Below, piece by piece: positions 35,624 to 45,398 of a stretch of DNA of 64,000 nucleotides (the stretch's first letter is position 1; every line of letters starts with the position of its first letter). The notes under the pieces were generated by a model. The model did no database searches, was not told the DNA's origin, and worked only from the letters and a program-made list of their open reading frames with translations. The position numbers and the translations under genes are program-made. The stretch comes from Natronosporangium hydrolyticum (GTDB taxonomy: Bacteria; Actinomycetota; Actinomycetes; Mycobacteriales; Micromonosporaceae): positions 4,030,001-4,094,000 of the forward strand of contig NZ_CP070499.1 of NCBI RefSeq assembly GCF_016925615.1, read 5' to 3'.

Positions 35624-36180
35624 CAGACCTCGAGCAGCTCGGCTTCCTTGTGCTTGAGGATCTCGTCGACGTGCCCCACCTGCCGATGGGTGATCTCCTC
35701 CAGCTCCCGCTCCGCGCGCCGGCCCTCGTCCTCGCCGACCTCACCCTCCTTGACCAGGCGGTCGATCTCCTCCTTGGCCTTCCGGCGAATGTTGCGGATA
35801 GAGATCTTGGCGTCCTCTGCCTTGCCGCGCGCTTTCTTGATCATCTCGCGCCGGCGTTCCTCAGTCATCTGCGGCAGCACCACCCGCAACTGGGCGCCCT
35901 CGTTGCTGGGATTGACACCGAGGTCGGAATCCCGGATGGCCTTCTCCACCGCCGCGATCTGGGAGGTGTCGTAGGGCTTGATGATCGCCATTCGCGGTTC
36001 GGGAGTGCCGATCGACGCCAGCTGCGGCAGCGGGGTCGGCGATCCGTAGTAGTCGATCATGATCTTTGCGAAGATCGCCGCGCTCGCCCGGCCGGTCCGG
36101 ATCGCACCGAACTCCTCCTTGGCGTGCGCGATCGCGCGCTCCATCTTCTCCTCAGCCTCGAAGAGTGCCTCGTCGATCAC
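35623..36180 (-). CDS. frr: Ribosome recycling factor
   Basis: 185 residues, the family length. With EF-G it splits post-termination ribosomes. Begins [20 protein letters not shown] (GTG start, GGAGG upstream); the three-helix bundle and the hinge around [20 protein letters not shown] are well conserved, as is [21 protein letters not shown]. Follows pyrH by 135 bp. A TATCGT hexamer on the minus strand (plus 36212-36217) might be an internal promoter. Confidence 0.97.
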   Translation of the reverse strand: MIDEALFEAEEKMERAIAHAKEEFGAIRTGRASAAIFAKIMIDYYGSPTPLPQLASIGTPEPRMAIIKPYDTSQIAAVEKAIRDSDLGVNPSNEGAQLRVVLPQMTEERRREMIKKARGKAEDAKISIRNIRRKAKEEIDRLVKEGEVGEDEGRRAERELEEITHRQVGHVDEILKHKEAELLEV

Positions 36181-36315
36181 GTTCTCTCCTCCATGCTGCC
36201 GCCTGCGCCTTACGATACTCGTGGGCGCGTCACCCTGGGTTCCCCCGTTGCGACGCCGGTCAACGGCTCGCCGGCCTGGCCAGACACCGGCCGCCGCCGC
36301 GACCGAGCCGACCGC

Positions 36316-37083
36316 CTAGCCCGCGGTCAGGAGCGTGCCGGTACGTCGATCACCGCTGACCGCCTTGATGATCGTGTCGGTGCCTTCCGCGCCGAAGACC
36401 AGCATCGGCAGGCTGTTCTCCATGCACAGGCTGAACGCGGCGGCGTCGACCACCCGCAGCCCTTGCCGGAGCGCCTCGGCGAAGGTGACCGTGTCCAGCT
36501 TCCGGGCGGTCGGATCGGTACGAGGATCGGCGGTATACACACCGTCGACACCGTTCTTGCTCATCAGCACCGCGTCGGCGTGAATCTCCAACGCCCGCTG
36601 CGCCGAGACCGTATCGGTGGAGAAGTACGGCATGCCGGCGCCGGCACCGAAGATCACCACCCGGCCCTTCTCCAGATGCCGGATCGCCCGACGCGGAATG
36701 TACGGCTCGGCGACCTGCGCCATGGTGATCGCAGTCTGCACCCTGGTGTCGATCCCCTGGCGCTCCAGGAAATCCTGCAACGCCAGGCAGTTCATCACCG
36801 TGCCGAGCATGCCCATGTAATCCGCCCGGGGCCGGTCCATCCCCCGCTGCTGCAGCTCCGAACCCCGGAAGAAGTTACCGCCGCCGACCACGACGGCTAC
36901 CTGCACGCCCTGCTGAACGACGGTGGCGATCTGCCGAGCCAGCGACTGGACCACATCCGGGTCGACGCCGATCTCACCACCGCCGAAGACCTCGCCGGAG
37001 AGCTTCAACACCACTCGCCGAAAAGCAGCGGGTGGCCCCGCCGACTCGGCTCCGCCTTGTTTCTCGGCTACCACCTGCGTCAT
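36316..37083 (-). CDS. pyrH: Uridylate kinase
   Basis: 255 residues. Phosphorylates UMP to UDP; bacterial hexameric amino-acid-kinase fold. Motifs: [12 protein letters not shown] at the start of the fold (about 24-35), [13 protein letters not shown] (about 62-74), [17 protein letters not shown], and [21 protein letters not shown] short unconserved N-terminal leader of about 20 residues precedes the fold. Part of the rpsB-tsf-pyrH-frr block. Confidence 0.97.
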   Translation of the reverse strand: MTQVVAEKQGGAESAGPPAAFRRVVLKLSGEVFGGGEIGVDPDVVQSLARQIATVVQQGVQVAVVVGGGNFFRGSELQQRGMDRPRADYMGMLGTVMNCLALQDFLERQGIDTRVQTAITMAQVAEPYIPRRAIRHLEKGRVVIFGAGAGMPYFSTDTVSAQRALEIHADAVLMSKNGVDGVYTADPRTDPTARKLDTVTFAEALRQGLRVVDAAAFSLCMENSLPMLVFGAEGTDTIIKAVSGDRRTGTLLTAG

Positions 37084-37131
37084 GGGGCCACCCTCACCGC
37101 TCTATTCGTCGTCTGTCCGGCTAGCTTCAGG

Positions 37132-37959
37132 TCAGGACTGGCCGACCTCGAAGCGTACGAACCCGGTGACAGTGAGTCCGGCCTCACCGATCACCTGCGT
37201 AACGGTCTTCTTCTGCTCCACCACCGAAGCCTGCTCAAGCAGGACCGAGTCCTTGAAGAAAGCGTTCACCCGACCCTCGATGATCTTGGGCAGGGCGGCC
37301 TCCGGCTTACCTTCCTCCCGAGCGGTCTGCTCGGCGATCCGCCGCTCGGACTCGACCACGTCGGCCGGCACCTCGTCCCGGGTCAGGTAGCGAGGGCGCA
37401 TCGCGGCGACCTGCATCGCCACCGCCCGGGCGTCCGACTCGGCAGCCTCCCCCGCGCCGGTGTACGACACCAGCACGCCGACCTGCGGCGGCAGATCCGG
37501 GCTCTTACGGTGCAGGTAGACGACGGTGTCGCCGGTCAGCGTCTGGAACCGGTTTACCACCAGCTTCTCGCCAATCTTGGCGGCGGCCTCACTGACCGTC
37601 TCGCCCACGCTGCGCCCGGACGGCAGAGTCGAGTCCAGCAACGCCGGCACATCGGCCGGCGCAGCCGCCTCGACCTGCTCCACCAGCTGCTGCCCGAGCG
37701 CGACAAACTCCTCGTTCTTGGCGACGAAGTCGGTCTCGCAGTTGAGCTCGAGCAGGGAGTTGCCGGCGTGGGCGACTAGCCCGTTGGCGGCGGTCCGGCC
37801 AGCCCGCTTACCGATGTCCTTGGCGCCCTTGATCCGCAAAACCTCGACCGCCTGCTCGACATCGCCCCCCACCTCGGTGAGCGCGTTCTTGCAGTCCAGC
37901 ATGCCGGCGCCGGTGAGATCGCGGAGCTTCTTGACGTCCGCGGCCGTGAACTCTGCCAT
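37132..37959 (-). CDS. tsf: Elongation factor Ts
   Basis: 275 residues. The nucleotide-exchange factor for EF-Tu. The N-terminal UBA-like domain ([20 protein letters not shown], then LDCKNALTE) and the [10 protein letters not shown] motif that inserts into EF-Tu are present, with two core subdomains as in the long form of the family. Forty-seven base pairs after rpsB, the universal arrangement. Confidence 0.98.
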   Translation of the reverse strand: MAEFTAADVKKLRDLTGAGMLDCKNALTEVGGDVEQAVEVLRIKGAKDIGKRAGRTAANGLVAHAGNSLLELNCETDFVAKNEEFVALGQQLVEQVEAAAPADVPALLDSTLPSGRSVGETVSEAAAKIGEKLVVNRFQTLTGDTVVYLHRKSPDLPPQVGVLVSYTGAGEAAESDARAVAMQVAAMRPRYLTRDEVPADVVESERRIAEQTAREEGKPEAALPKIIEGRVNAFFKDSVLLEQASVVEQKKTVTQVIGEAGLTVTGFVRFEVGQS

Positions 37960-38006
37960 TGTTCTCTCTTCGCTCGTACGTACGGATGTGGTCTATGCCG
38001 GTGCGA

Positions 38007-38942
38007 TCACTCGGCGGCAGGGGTGGACGCGGGCTGCTCCAACCGGGTCTCGCCCGCCTCGGTCTCATGCGCGGCGGCCTGCCCGGCGAGCGGCTGCTCC
38101 ACCGGCTGCGCGGCGGCCGGGTCAGCGCTGGGCGCCGGGTGCCCGGAACCAGCCGGCTGGTCACTCGCGCCCAGCAGCTCGCGCTCCCACTCGGCGAGCG
38201 GCTCATCGGCGCCGACCACACCCGGCTCGGGCTTGTCCTCGCCGCGGTGCTTGCCGGACCGGGCGATCAGGCCATCCGCCACCGCCGCGGCGACGACCTT
38301 GGTCAGCAGCTCGGCGGAGCGGATCGCGTCGTCGTTACCCGGGATCGGGAAGTCGACCTCATCGGGGTCACAGTTGGTGTCCAGGATCGCGATCACCGGG
38401 ATGCCCAGCTTCCGGGCCTCGTCGACGGCGATGTGCTCCTTCTTGGTGTCCACCACCCAGATCGCCGCAGGCAGCTTCTGCATATCCCGCAGCCCACCAA
38501 GGGTACGGGTCAGCTTCGTCTTCTCCCGCGACAGGTGAAGCGTCTCCTTCTTGGTGTAACCCTCGGCGGTGCCGGTGAGGTCGAGCGCCTCCAGCTCCTT
38601 CATCCGCAGCAGCCGCTTGTGCACCGTCTGGAAGTTAGTGAGCATGCCGCCCAGCCAGCGGTGGTTGACGTAGGGCATACCCACCCGGGCGGCCTGCTCC
38701 GCCACCGCCTCCTGGGCCTGCTTCTTCGTCCCGACGAACAGGATCGAACCGCCCTCGGCAACGGTGTGCTTGATGTAGTCGTACGCCTTGGCGATGTAGT
38801 CGAGCGTCTGCCGAAGGTCGATGATGTAGATGCCGTTGCGCTCGGTGAAGATGTAGCGCTTCATCTTCGGGTTCCACCGCCGGGTCTGGTGCCCGAAGTG
38901 GACGCCGCTCTCCAGCAGTTGACGCATGGTCACTACGGCCAT
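38007..38942 (-). CDS. rpsB: 30S ribosomal protein S2
   Basis: 311 residues from ATG 38940-38942 ([20 protein letters not shown]), with GAGGAG 7 nt upstream. Core S2 motifs run to about residue 235 ([54 protein letters not shown]). The C-terminal 75 residues are a low-complexity Ala/Pro/Glu tail, longer than in most S2 proteins though such tails are typical of actinobacteria. First gene of the rpsB-tsf operon. Confidence 0.97.
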   Translation of the reverse strand: MAVVTMRQLLESGVHFGHQTRRWNPKMKRYIFTERNGIYIIDLRQTLDYIAKAYDYIKHTVAEGGSILFVGTKKQAQEAVAEQAARVGMPYVNHRWLGGMLTNFQTVHKRLLRMKELEALDLTGTAEGYTKKETLHLSREKTKLTRTLGGLRDMQKLPAAIWVVDTKKEHIAVDEARKLGIPVIAILDTNCDPDEVDFPIPGNDDAIRSAELLTKVVAAAVADGLIARSGKHRGEDKPEPGVVGADEPLAEWERELLGASDQPAGSGHPAPSADPAAAQPVEQPLAGQAAAHETEAGETRLEQPASTPAAE

Positions 38943-39096
38943 GTGGTTGCTCCTCATCCCTGGTTGTCAGCCTGGCGTCCGGACGCCGGCCGATTGGGCC
39001 CGGCTGCATAACCGGGACCAGGGCGGCCGTCGCCGCGGGCGGAATCCGCCCCACGGAGGACGCGCGAAGTCAGCCGCGTACACGGCTGCTGTGTCG

Positions 39097-39102
39097 AGTC
39101 TA
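39097..39102 (-). promoter_or_regulatory. Candidate -10 (TAGACT) of the rpsB operon
   Basis: TAGACT on the minus strand lies 154 bp upstream of rpsB, close to the TATAAT-like consensus and in the 280-bp gap (38943-39222). The -35 is unclear. The long leader between it and the ATG is GC-rich and could fold, which would suit feedback control by S2, but no known leader motif was identified. Confidence 0.4.
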
Positions 39103-39222
39103 CGCCCCGGGCGGCGCCGAGTCGCGGGACCCTACCCGGACCACCCGCTGCTCCACCATCGGGGCGGGGCCCCGACCCCCGCGCGGACGTGAGCCACCCC
39201 CAGCGCGGGCGAAACCCCACGG

Positions 39223-39963
39223 TCAGCCGGCGAGCCCCGCCGCGACGAAGAGCACCAACGCCACGGTCAGGTACCCGACCGGCGGCCGCAGCCACGCCTG
39301 CAGACTGTTCGGACCGGCAGCCCGCACCGCGCCCGTGGCGACCGCGTACAGACCCAACGCCAGCAGGGGCAACGCCAGGATCAGGCAGACCGCCGACACC
39401 ACCCCGGAGGGAGATACCGGATCGCCGAAGGCGGAGTCGATCAGCAGCAGCAACGCCGGTAGTTCCAACGCCACCGCCGGTGCTCCGATCAGCACCGCGG
39501 TGCCCGGACGCTTGCTCCGGTAGACCCCGTCCCCCACCGGCCCCGGGGAGCCGGGAGCCGCTGGTGGTGGCCGGCGAGCGACCGCGGGTGCTGGTGGTTC
39601 CTCGGGCGGCGGGGGTGCCGAGCGAGGCGGCGGGGCGCTGGCCCGGGCCGGTTCGGCCGAGGCCGGCCGAGGCAGTTCGCGGCGGGGCTCGTCGTACTCC
39701 CGCCGGGGCTCGTCGTACCGGTCAGCGTCGCGGCCCCGGTCGAGGTCACGGGCCCGGTCGTCGTATCGGTCCGGCTCGTAGCGCTCCGATTCGCGCGGTG
39801 GCCGCTCCCCGTACCAACTTGGGCTCGCCGGATAGTCGCCCTCAGGCGACGCGCTCTCACCGTACGTCCCCCCCGCGTATGTCTTATCCGCATATGGGGT
39901 ATCCGGGTATGGTTTCTCCGAATAGGGCTGCCGGCCCTCCGGGTAGCTGCGATATCCCTCCAC
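39223..39963 (-). CDS. Membrane protein with Tyr/Asp/Arg-rich N-terminal tail
   Basis: 246 residues. The N-terminal 150 are disordered and very rich in Tyr, Pro, Asp, Arg and Glu (YPDTPYADKTYAGGTYGES, DDRARDLDRGRDADRYDEPR), then Pro/Ala. Three to four transmembrane helices follow (about 154-175, 183-207 and 224-245). No enzyme motif is visible and no family was recognised. The tail resembles that of the signal peptidase encoded at 48383-50086. It lies between xerC and rpsB on the same strand. Confidence 0.72.
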   Translation of the reverse strand: MEGYRSYPEGRQPYSEKPYPDTPYADKTYAGGTYGESASPEGDYPASPSWYGERPPRESERYEPDRYDDRARDLDRGRDADRYDEPRREYDEPRRELPRPASAEPARASAPPPRSAPPPPEEPPAPAVARRPPPAAPGSPGPVGDGVYRSKRPGTAVLIGAPAVALELPALLLLIDSAFGDPVSPSGVVSAVCLILALPLLALGLYAVATGAVRAAGPNSLQAWLRPPVGYLTVALVLFVAAGLAG

Positions 39964-40011
39964 GAGCTGTCACGCTAAGCCAGAAGACCACCTCGACGCC
40001 AGCGCCCCCGC

Positions 40012-41001
40012 TCACGCGCGAGGATGAGCCTGCCGATACGCCGACCGCAGCCGCGCCACCGAGACATGCGTGTAAATCTGCGTACTGGCCAGGGAAGAGT
40101 GGCCCAACAGCTCCTGCACACTGCGCAGGTCCGCCCCGCCCTCCAGCAGATGAGTGGCGGCACTGTGACGTAGGCCATGGGGTGAGATGGTCGGCGTGGC
40201 CGCCTGCTGACAGCTGCGACGAACCAGCCGGCGGACCACGGTCGGGTGCACCCGGCCACCACGGGCCCCAAGCAGCAACGCCGCGACGCTGTCCGAGTGG
40301 CTGAGCAGCGGTCGACCGTCGGCCAGCCACCGCCTCACCGCCGCCGCCGCCGGCCGGCCGAACGGGACCGCCCGCTCCCTGCCGCCCTTGCCAAGCACCC
40401 GGACCACGCCACGGGTCAGGTCGAGGTCCGGCAGGTCGACTCCGCACAGCTCGCTGACTCGCACCCCAGTGGCGTAAAGCAGCTCCAACGCCGCATGGTC
40501 GCGAAGCGCCAGCGCCCGCGCCCGAGCAGCCGGATCAGGGCCGGGGATGGCGGCCGGCGCTGGGTGAGCCGAAGGCTCCAGGGCTGCGGAGGCCGCGCCG
40601 TCCAGTACCGCTGCGGCCTGCTCCGGGCGGAGCACCACCGGCAGCTCGCGGTGCGGCTTGGGGCTCGCCAGTGGCGCCGCCACGTCGGTGGCTAGGTGGC
40701 CATGCTGGTGCGCCCAGGCGCTGAAGGTGCGGGCGGCGGCGGCCCGGCGGGCCAGCGTGGCCCGGGCCGAGCCGAGCGTACGTTGCCGGGCAAGCCAACT
40801 TCGCACGGCGGTGAGATCGAGCTCGGAAAGCTCCCGGGCCCCCATCCGGACCGCGTGCTCGCACAGCGACACCACGTCGGCCACGTAAGCCCGCACCGTG
40901 TGGGGCGAGCGGCCGGCGACGTTGCCGAGATGCCTCGCGAAGGCGTCGACGACCGCCGCCAGCTCCGGCGGTAACTCCTCGCGGGTCTGCTCGCTTCTCA
41001 T
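40012..41001 (-). CDS. xerC: Tyrosine recombinase XerC
   Basis: 329 residues from ATG 40999-41001. The N-terminal SAM-like core-binding domain covers 10-110; the catalytic domain has R181 (ATGVRVSEL), K205 in the beta hairpin (VLGKGGRER), H275 and R278 (PHGLRHS), H301 (LGHSS) and nucleophile Y310 (STQIYTHVS), so the enzyme should be active. XerC with XerD resolves chromosome dimers at dif. A low-complexity insert of about 20 residues (140-160) is unusual. Encoded next to dprA, as in other actinobacteria. Confidence 0.93.
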   Translation of the reverse strand: MRSEQTREELPPELAAVVDAFARHLGNVAGRSPHTVRAYVADVVSLCEHAVRMGARELSELDLTAVRSWLARQRTLGSARATLARRAAAARTFSAWAHQHGHLATDVAAPLASPKPHRELPVVLRPEQAAAVLDGAASAALEPSAHPAPAAIPGPDPAARARALALRDHAALELLYATGVRVSELCGVDLPDLDLTRGVVRVLGKGGRERAVPFGRPAAAAVRRWLADGRPLLSHSDSVAALLLGARGGRVHPTVVRRLVRRSCQQAATPTISPHGLRHSAATHLLEGGADLRSVQELLGHSSLASTQIYTHVSVARLRSAYRQAHPRA

Positions 41002-41032
41002 GGTCCGACCTTCCGAGCCCTCGGACCGGCTG

Positions 41033-42235
41033 TCAAGCACCCGCCGGCGAGCCTGCCCCGCCTGGTCGCCGAGCCGCGACGAAGCCATCGCCGTGGCGCT
41101 CCGCGTGGCCGGAGAGGACCAGCACCGGCAGGATCCGCACCGCGTCGGCCAGCGGCACCCCCGCGCGAGCCGCGGCCTGCTCCGCGGTTAGCGGGGCGCG
41201 CCGGCGCAGCGCCTCGACGAGCCGCCGCTCGGTGGTACCCAACCGGTCCCGCGGCTGGTCCGGGCCTCGCACCGGTGGTGCCAGGTCACTGCCGATGCGG
41301 CCGACCTCTTCCAGGATCTGCGCCACCCCGGTCACCAACCGGGCCGGCGGATCGTAGGGCTGGCGTAGCTCCTCATGGTTCCCCACCGACATCGCTGAGG
41401 TCACCGGTCCCGGCACCACCAGCTGTCGCCTGCCTAGCTCCCGCGCGCGACGTAGCGTCTGTCTCGCCCCACTGCGCGCGCCAGCCTCCACCAAGACGGT
41501 CCCGACCGTCGCCGCCGCGATCACCCGGTTGCGGATCAGGAACCGATGCCGGAACGGGTCGGCGCCCGGCGCCCATTCGCTCACCAGCAAGCCCTGCTCG
41601 GTGATCTGGTCGAAGAGATTGGCGTGCGCCAACGGGTAGGCCCGCTCGACGCCGCACGCCAACACCGCCGCCGTCCCCCCGCCAGCCGCGAGCGCTCCCC
41701 GATGTGCGTGCGCGTCGATCCCGAAGGCTCCGCCCGAAACCACAAACCAGCCGGCGTCGGCCAAGCCGTAGCCGATCTCACGCGCCACGTGCCCGCCATA
41801 CCCGCTGGCGGCCCGGGCCCCCACCACCGCGACGGACCGAGCCAGGGCTTCGTCCAGCCGCTGCTGCCCGCGAACCCATAGGCACAGCGGCGGTGCGGCG
41901 TCCCGGTCGACCGGATCGCCCCCACCCTTACCGCAGATCTTGAGCAGGTCATCCAGCTGCGCCGGCCACTCGTCATCTTCCGGGATCACCACCCTGGCCC
42001 CGAGCCGCTGCGTCAGCGCTAAGCTCTCCGCCGCGCGCCGCCCCGGATCAATCGACTCCGCCGCATCGCCAGTAGCGAAGAGCGACGGCGCCCCCGCCGC
42101 GCCCTGTGCGACCAGGCCCTCCAACACCGCCACCGGGCCATAGCTCGACACCCGCCGCCACAGCGCGAGGTTGCCGGGTTCGGCAACCCCGCTCAGCGCC
42201 ACCCGGGCCGTGCGCACCTGCTCCAACTCGCTCAC
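41033..42235 (-). CDS. dprA: DNA processing protein DprA
   Basis: 400 residues from GTG at 42233-42235, overlapping the comM stop by GTGA. DprA loads RecA on incoming single-stranded DNA during transformation. The Rossmann-like core contains [58 protein letters not shown], and [21 protein letters not shown] winged-helix C-terminal domain ([20 protein letters not shown]) follows. Natural competence is not established for these bacteria; the gene is kept together with comM, yraN and xerC. Confidence 0.93.
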   Translation of the reverse strand: MSELEQVRTARVALSGVAEPGNLALWRRVSSYGPVAVLEGLVAQGAAGAPSLFATGDAAESIDPGRRAAESLALTQRLGARVVIPEDDEWPAQLDDLLKICGKGGGDPVDRDAAPPLCLWVRGQQRLDEALARSVAVVGARAASGYGGHVAREIGYGLADAGWFVVSGGAFGIDAHAHRGALAAGGGTAAVLACGVERAYPLAHANLFDQITEQGLLVSEWAPGADPFRHRFLIRNRVIAAATVGTVLVEAGARSGARQTLRRARELGRRQLVVPGPVTSAMSVGNHEELRQPYDPPARLVTGVAQILEEVGRIGSDLAPPVRGPDQPRDRLGTTERRLVEALRRRAPLTAEQAAARAGVPLADAVRILPVLVLSGHAERHGDGFVAARRPGGAGSPAGA

Positions 42236-43755
42236 CAACGCTCCCCCCGCCGAAGTTCGGTCGCTGCGGCCAGGTCGCCCCGGTCTGGCCTTGATCTCCC
42301 CGCCAAGTCGCAGAGCGTCCACGCCATTCGCAACACTCGGTGAAAGCCCCGCGCAGACAACTCGCCCAGGTCAAGTAGCCGTCGAGCCGGTGCCATCACC
42401 GCCGGCGGCGGCCGCCACCGCCGAGCGTGCAGCACCGAGCCGGGGACCTCCGCGTTGCTGCGCCACCCGTGAGCGCTCCAGCGGGCCACTGCGGCGGCCC
42501 GGGCAACGGCCACCCGCGCACCGACGGTTGCCGACGACTCCGCGACCGCCTCGGCATCGAACAACGCTGCCCCCGACACCGGTTCCAGGCCGAGCTGGAC
42601 GTCGATGCGATCCAGCAGCGGCCCGGAGAGCCGGCCGAGATAGCGGCGACGCACCAGGGCGGTGCACTCGCAATCAGCGTCGCCGGACGGCCGGGCACAC
42701 GGGCACGGATTGGCCGCCAGCACCAGCTGGACCCGGGCCGGATAAGTGGTCTCCCCCGCCGATCGACGCAGCCGCACCATGCCCTCCTCCAGCGGCTGCC
42801 GCAGGGCGTCCAGCGCCCGCCGCGAATACTCGGGGGCCTCGTCCAGAAAGAGCACCCCGCGGTGAGCCAGACTGATCGCCCCCGGCCGGGCCAGACCCGC
42901 CCCACCTCCGACCAGCGCCGGCATGCTGGCGGAGTGGTGTGGGGCCTGGAACGGCGGGCGCCGCACCAGCCCGGCGCCGGTCGGCAGCGCCCCGGCGACC
43001 GAGTGCAGCGCGGTCACCTCCAACGCCGCCTCATCATCGAGCTCCGGCAGGATCGTCGGAAGCCGCTGAGCCAGCAGTGTCTTGCCCGCCCCCGGCGGTC
43101 CGACCATCGCCAGATGGTGGCCGCCGGCCGCAGCGACCTCCATCGCCCACCGGCCGGTCGCCTGACCCACCACCTCCGCGAGGTCGGGAGCGGCCGAGGC
43201 GGTAGGCAGCGGGCTCGGCGCTGGCGGCGGCGACAGCGGGCCCTCACCGCGAATCGCGCGCACCAGCATCCCCAACGTATCTGCGCCCCAGACCATCACC
43301 CCGGGCACCAGCGCCGCCTCGGTCGCATTCGCCACCGGCACAATCACCGAGCCCACCTCGGCGCGGGCCGCAGCGAGCACCATCGGCAGCACCCCACGCA
43401 CCGGCCGCAGGCTGCCGTCGAGCCCCAGCTCACCGATGACGGCCGCGCCGGCCAGCCCGGCCAGTGGCAGCTCCCCGGCGGCCGCCAGCACAGCGCAGGC
43501 GATCGCGGCGTCGAAGCTGGACCCGAACTTGGGCAGCGAGGCAGGGAGCAGGTTGACGGTGATGCGACGGTTGGGCCAGACCTGCCCGGAGTTGACGATC
43601 GCCGCCCGCACCCGGTCCCGGGCCTCGTGTAGGGCGGTGTCCGGCAAACCCGAGAGCGCCACCGCCGGCAGCCCGTTCGCCAGGTCGGCCTCCACCTCGA
43701 CCAGATGCCCCGCCACCCCCACCAGACCCACCGACCGCACCATGGCGTAGCTCAT
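42232..43755 (-). CDS. ComM/YifB-type Mg-chelatase-like AAA+ ATPase
   Basis: 507 residues from ATG 43753-43755. The N-terminal Lon-protease-like domain (about 20-165) is followed by a Mg-chelatase-type AAA+ module with Walker A GPPGAGKT and Walker B GVLFLDEAPEYSR, then the C-terminal Mg-chelatase domain. A Cys cluster (NPCPCARPSGDADCECTA) may bind metal. ComM is a helicase promoting branch migration during transformation. It overlaps the yraN stop (TGATG) and the dprA start, forming a tight operon. Confidence 0.92.
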   Translation of the reverse strand: MSYAMVRSVGLVGVAGHLVEVEADLANGLPAVALSGLPDTALHEARDRVRAAIVNSGQVWPNRRITVNLLPASLPKFGSSFDAAIACAVLAAAGELPLAGLAGAAVIGELGLDGSLRPVRGVLPMVLAAARAEVGSVIVPVANATEAALVPGVMVWGADTLGMLVRAIRGEGPLSPPPAPSPLPTASAAPDLAEVVGQATGRWAMEVAAAGGHHLAMVGPPGAGKTLLAQRLPTILPELDDEAALEVTALHSVAGALPTGAGLVRRPPFQAPHHSASMPALVGGGAGLARPGAISLAHRGVLFLDEAPEYSRRALDALRQPLEEGMVRLRRSAGETTYPARVQLVLAANPCPCARPSGDADCECTALVRRRYLGRLSGPLLDRIDVQLGLEPVSGAALFDAEAVAESSATVGARVAVARAAAVARWSAHGWRSNAEVPGSVLHARRWRPPPAVMAPARRLLDLGELSARGFHRVLRMAWTLCDLAGRSRPDRGDLAAATELRRGERW

Positions 43756-44114
43756 CAGAACGCTCCCTTGAGGTGACGGACCTGGGCGGCCCCCCGCGGC
43801 GGCGACACCACCTCCACCACGTCGAAGCGCACCTCCCGGGGGCGGACCCCAGCCAGGGCCAGCCACTCCCCGGCGAGCCGCCGCATCCGCGCCACCTTGC
43901 GGCGACCGACCGCCTCCGCCGGGGTCCCGAACTCCGGACCCCGGCGGGTCTTCACCTCGCAGAGGACCAGCACGTCCCCGTCACGGGCGATGATGTCGAT
44001 CTCGCCGGTGCCGGAGCGCCAATTCCGGTCCAGCACCACCAGCCCCGCCGCCACCAGATGCTGGGCCGCCAGCCGCTCGCCGTACGCACCCACCGCCTGC
44101 CTCGCTTTTGTCAT
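43755..44114 (-). CDS. YraN/UPF0102 family nuclease-like protein
   Basis: 119 residues from ATG 44112-44114. A PD-(D/E)xK-type fold is shown by GEIDIIARDGDVLVLCEVKTR (residues 37 onward, quoted in part) with E38, D40, E53 and K55. The family resembles Holliday-junction resolvases but its activity in cells is not known. It is first in the yraN-comM-dprA-xerC operon. The earlier open-frame start is in the intergenic region and is not supported. Confidence 0.9.
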   Translation of the reverse strand: MTKARQAVGAYGERLAAQHLVAAGLVVLDRNWRSGTGEIDIIARDGDVLVLCEVKTRRGPEFGTPAEAVGRRKVARMRRLAGEWLALAGVRPREVRFDVVEVVSPPRGAAQVRHLKGAF

Positions 44115-44168
44115 GGGCGAGACGATGGCAGCGCCCGCGCGGCTGCCGCTACGGTCTGGCTCGCAGAC

Positions 44169-44195
44169 TGTGGATAACCAGCGTCTTGTGGACAA
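44169..44195. promoter_or_regulatory. Pair of DnaA-box sequences
   Basis: TGTGGATAA (44169-44177) and TGTGGACAA (44187-44195) are exact complements of TTATCCACA and TTGTCCACA, the consensus DnaA boxes of E. coli and of high-GC actinobacteria. They are 18 bp apart, in the divergent region between yraN and the sulfite-oxidase-like gene. A further TGTGGACAA lies at 45997-46005 and a near match at 46025-46033. They may regulate the flanking genes or titrate DnaA. Confidence 0.5.
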
Positions 44196-44234
44196 CCCGC
44201 AACGCAGTGAATGGATCTGTTATGGCTCCCGGCC

Positions 44235-44240
44235 TATGCT
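44235..44240 (+). promoter_or_regulatory. TATGCT -10 element, leaderless start
   Basis: TATGCT lies 6 nt before the ATG at 44247, fitting transcription start at the start codon. The bases between (GGGGTG) are too close to serve as a normal ribosome binding site. The DnaA-box pair is 40-66 bp upstream. Confidence 0.45.
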
Positions 44241-44246
44241 GGGGTG

Positions 44247-45398
44247 ATGGCGCAGCCGTGGAGCAGCCCCGCGCGGGTGGCCGAACCCGACGAACAGATC
44301 TCCTTCGAAGAGCTGGCGTTGGCGGCGCGTAACCACGCGCTGCCGCTGGAGGCGTTGCGCTATGACGTCACCCCGATCGGGCTGCACTACCTGTTGACCC
44401 ACTACGACATCCCGGAGCTCGACCCGGCTGAGTTCACTGTGACCATCGCTGGCCGGGTGACCCGGCCGGTGCGACTCGACCTGCCGGCGCTGCGAGCGCG
44501 GCCGCGGGTGACGACCCGGGTCACCATGGAGTGCGCCGGAAACGGGCGGGCGCTCCTCAATCCCCGACCGGTGAGCCAGCCGTGGCTCACCGGCGCGGTC
44601 GGCACCGCGGAGTGGACCGGCACCCCACTGGCGCCGGTGCTACGCGAGGCGGGGCTCGCCGACGACGCGGTCGAGGTGGTCTTCGCCGGCGCTGACCACG
44701 GTGTGGAGCGCGGAGTCACCCAGGACTACCAGCGCAGTCTGCCGGTCGCCGAGGCGCTGCGCGACGAGGTGCTGCTCGCCTACGAGATGAATGGGGTGCC
44801 GCTGCCACCGCAGCACGGTGCGCCGCTGCGGCTGGTGGTCCCCGGGTGGTACGGCATGGCGCACGTCAAGTGGCTGCGGCAGATCACGGTTCGGGATACC
44901 CCGTTCGACGGCTACCAGAACACCAGCGCCTACCGGCTCCGGCAGCACCCCGACGAGCCGGGTGAGCCGGTCACCCGGATGCTGCCGCGGGCGTTGCTGC
45001 AACCACCGGGTTACCCCGACTTCATGTCCCGGGTACGCGGCCTTGCCGCCGGGCCGTGCCGACTGACCGGGCGGGCGTGGGCCGGTGACGCGGAGGTGAC
45101 CGGGGTGGAGGTCTCCATCGACGGTGGAGAGCACTGGACACCAGCTGCGCTGGAGCCCAGTGACGCGCCGGCGTGGGTCTGGCGCCGTTGGTGGTACGAC
45201 TGGCAGGCGACGCCTGGTCACTACCGGCTGCAGGCGCGCGCCACCGACGCGGCGGGACGCACCCAGCCGGTGGACCAATCCTGGAACCGCGGCGGATTCA
45301 CCAACAACCTGGTCCAGCGGGTCGAGGTCATGGTCACCGACGCTACGTCACCGCCGGCCGCGGCAGCAGCCGCACCCGCCCCCAACCCAACAGGCTGA
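44247..45398 (+). CDS. Sulfite-oxidase-like molybdopterin oxidoreductase
   Basis: 383 residues. The molybdopterin domain (about 35-240) includes the Mo-ligand Cys96 in RVTMECAGNGR, GTAEWTGTPLAPVLREAGL, and the GAPLRLVVPGWYGMAHVKWL motif that binds the cofactor. A C-terminal immunoglobulin-like dimerisation domain follows (about 255-370, VEVSIDGGEHWTPAAL, YDWQATPGHYRLQARATD). No signal peptide or heme domain is present, so it is a cytoplasmic or unanchored variant. Likely oxidises sulfite or a related S- or N-oxide. Its 3' end overlaps the opposite M23 gene by 56 bp. Confidence 0.9.
   Translation: MAQPWSSPARVAEPDEQISFEELALAARNHALPLEALRYDVTPIGLHYLLTHYDIPELDPAEFTVTIAGRVTRPVRLDLPALRARPRVTTRVTMECAGNGRALLNPRPVSQPWLTGAVGTAEWTGTPLAPVLREAGLADDAVEVVFAGADHGVERGVTQDYQRSLPVAEALRDEVLLAYEMNGVPLPPQHGAPLRLVVPGWYGMAHVKWLRQITVRDTPFDGYQNTSAYRLRQHPDEPGEPVTRMLPRALLQPPGYPDFMSRVRGLAAGPCRLTGRAWAGDAEVTGVEVSIDGGEHWTPAALEPSDAPAWVWRRWWYDWQATPGHYRLQARATDAAGRTQPVDQSWNRGGFTNNLVQRVEVMVTDATSPPAAAAAAPAPNPTG

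Noticed and set aside
35425-37779. A 784-codon open frame on the plus strand across cdsA, frr, pyrH and tsf
   Set aside because: It is antisense to four well-conserved genes; high-GC codon bias keeps this frame open. The product is His/Leu/Arg-rich with no domain.
39223-39963. Tyr/Asp-rich N-terminus considered as a shadow frame
   Set aside because: The same frame continues into clear transmembrane helices and no better gene exists on either strand.
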